Shown: positions 5,957-6,083 of the stretch, in pieces
Numbering within the stretch: position 1 is the stretch's first letter
Layout: every line of letters starts with the position of its first letter
DNA from: Nitrososphaerales archaeon TH526
GTDB taxonomy: Archaea > Thermoproteota > Nitrososphaeria > Nitrososphaerales > Nitrososphaeraceae
NCBI GenBank assembly: GCA_014523665.1
Contig: JAATVR010000539.1
Coordinates: 1 to 6,083, forward strand
Direction of reading: 5' to 3'
DNA: 6,083 nt
The notes under the pieces: model-generated
Told to the model about the DNA's origin: nothing
The model's database searches: none
The model's input: the letters and a program-made list of their open reading frames with translations, nothing else
Program-made: the position numbers and the translations under genes

Positions 5957-5975
5957 CCAATTCATATTAAATTGG
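5957..5975. promoter_or_regulatory. Inverted repeat between TATA box and start of the patatin-like gene
   Basis: CCAATT (5957-5962) and AATTGG (5970-5975) are perfect reverse complements with a 7-base spacer. They lie between the TATA-like box and the ATG, where a bound repressor would block transcription initiation. Six-base arms arise by chance fairly often, so the function is tentative. Confidence 0.3.
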
Positions 5976-5976
5976 T

Positions 5977-6083
5977 ATGACCCGCAGGCATGATATCCCC
6001 GAAAAACAACGCGCCTTTGTGTTCGCAGGAGGAGGTTCTCTAGGTGCATATGAAGCAGGTGCTTATAAATCAATGTATGAATT
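5977..6083 (+). CDS. Patatin-like phospholipase, N-terminal part (runs off window)
   Basis: The frame begins MTRRHDIPEKQRAFVFAGGG and continues SLGAYEAGAYKSMYE to the window edge, with 35 full codons present. GGGSLGAYEAG (residues 18-28) is the glycine-rich oxyanion-hole motif that opens patatin-like serine lipases, directly after the first beta strand AFVFA. The catalytic GxSxG serine and the DG aspartate would lie beyond the window. Proteins of this family hydrolyse acyl chains from membrane lipids or related esters with a Ser-Asp dyad; its substrate in an archaeon with ether lipids is unclear. The ATG at 5977 is the first in frame after the TAA at 5968-5970, and the TATA-like box about 27 bases upstream supports it. 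It is transcribed away from the aminopeptidase locus. The family call is firm on the motif, but the gene is incomplete here. Confidence 0.8.
   Translation, partial: MTRRHDIPEKQRAFVFAGGGSLGAYEAGAYKSMYE

Noticed and set aside
5891..6073. A 60-codon minus-strand frame
   Set aside because: It lies antisense to the start of the patatin-like gene and across its promoter, and resembles no known protein.

Overview
The window looks archaeal, most likely a low-GC soil-type member of the Nitrososphaerota (ammonia-oxidising archaea). This is inferred from three things: AT-rich DNA with long gene-poor gaps; TATA-like boxes centred about 25-28 bases before the start codons, as in leaderless archaeal transcripts; and protein types familiar from that group (M1 aminopeptidase with a long HEAT-like tail, ribbon-helix-helix regulator with a sensory domain, patatin-like lipase). 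No rRNA, tRNA, CRISPR array or complete insertion sequence was seen.

Layout. Positions 1-446 hold no convincing gene. Three loci lie on the minus strand and are transcribed right to left: a large M1-family aminopeptidase (5114 to 2354), a ribbon-helix-helix protein fused to a probable MEDS-type sensory domain (2151 to 1432), and a class I SAM-dependent methyltransferase (1361 to 447). From about 5115 to 5976 is a second gene-poor stretch with coding-like scraps, including a short SHOCT-like segment. A patatin-like phospholipase starts at 5977 on the plus strand and runs off the window.

The aminopeptidase is the most notable locus. It is broken at its active site: the HExxH motif and the downstream zinc-ligand glutamate are in different frames. 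The DNA between them is exactly 26 bases shorter than the family HExxH-x18-E spacing requires. The junction sequence fits a deletion between two short ATCAA repeats that would have removed the conserved WFG segment. The rest of both frames is intact, so the loss appears recent or the fragments are retained.

The regulator and methyltransferase form a plausible unit. They are 70 bases apart, and the gap holds a cluster of GATATC palindromes with an 11-base perfect inverted repeat over the methyltransferase's TATA-like box. This suggests that the adjacent regulator controls the methyltransferase in response to a ligand or redox signal; this link is inference.
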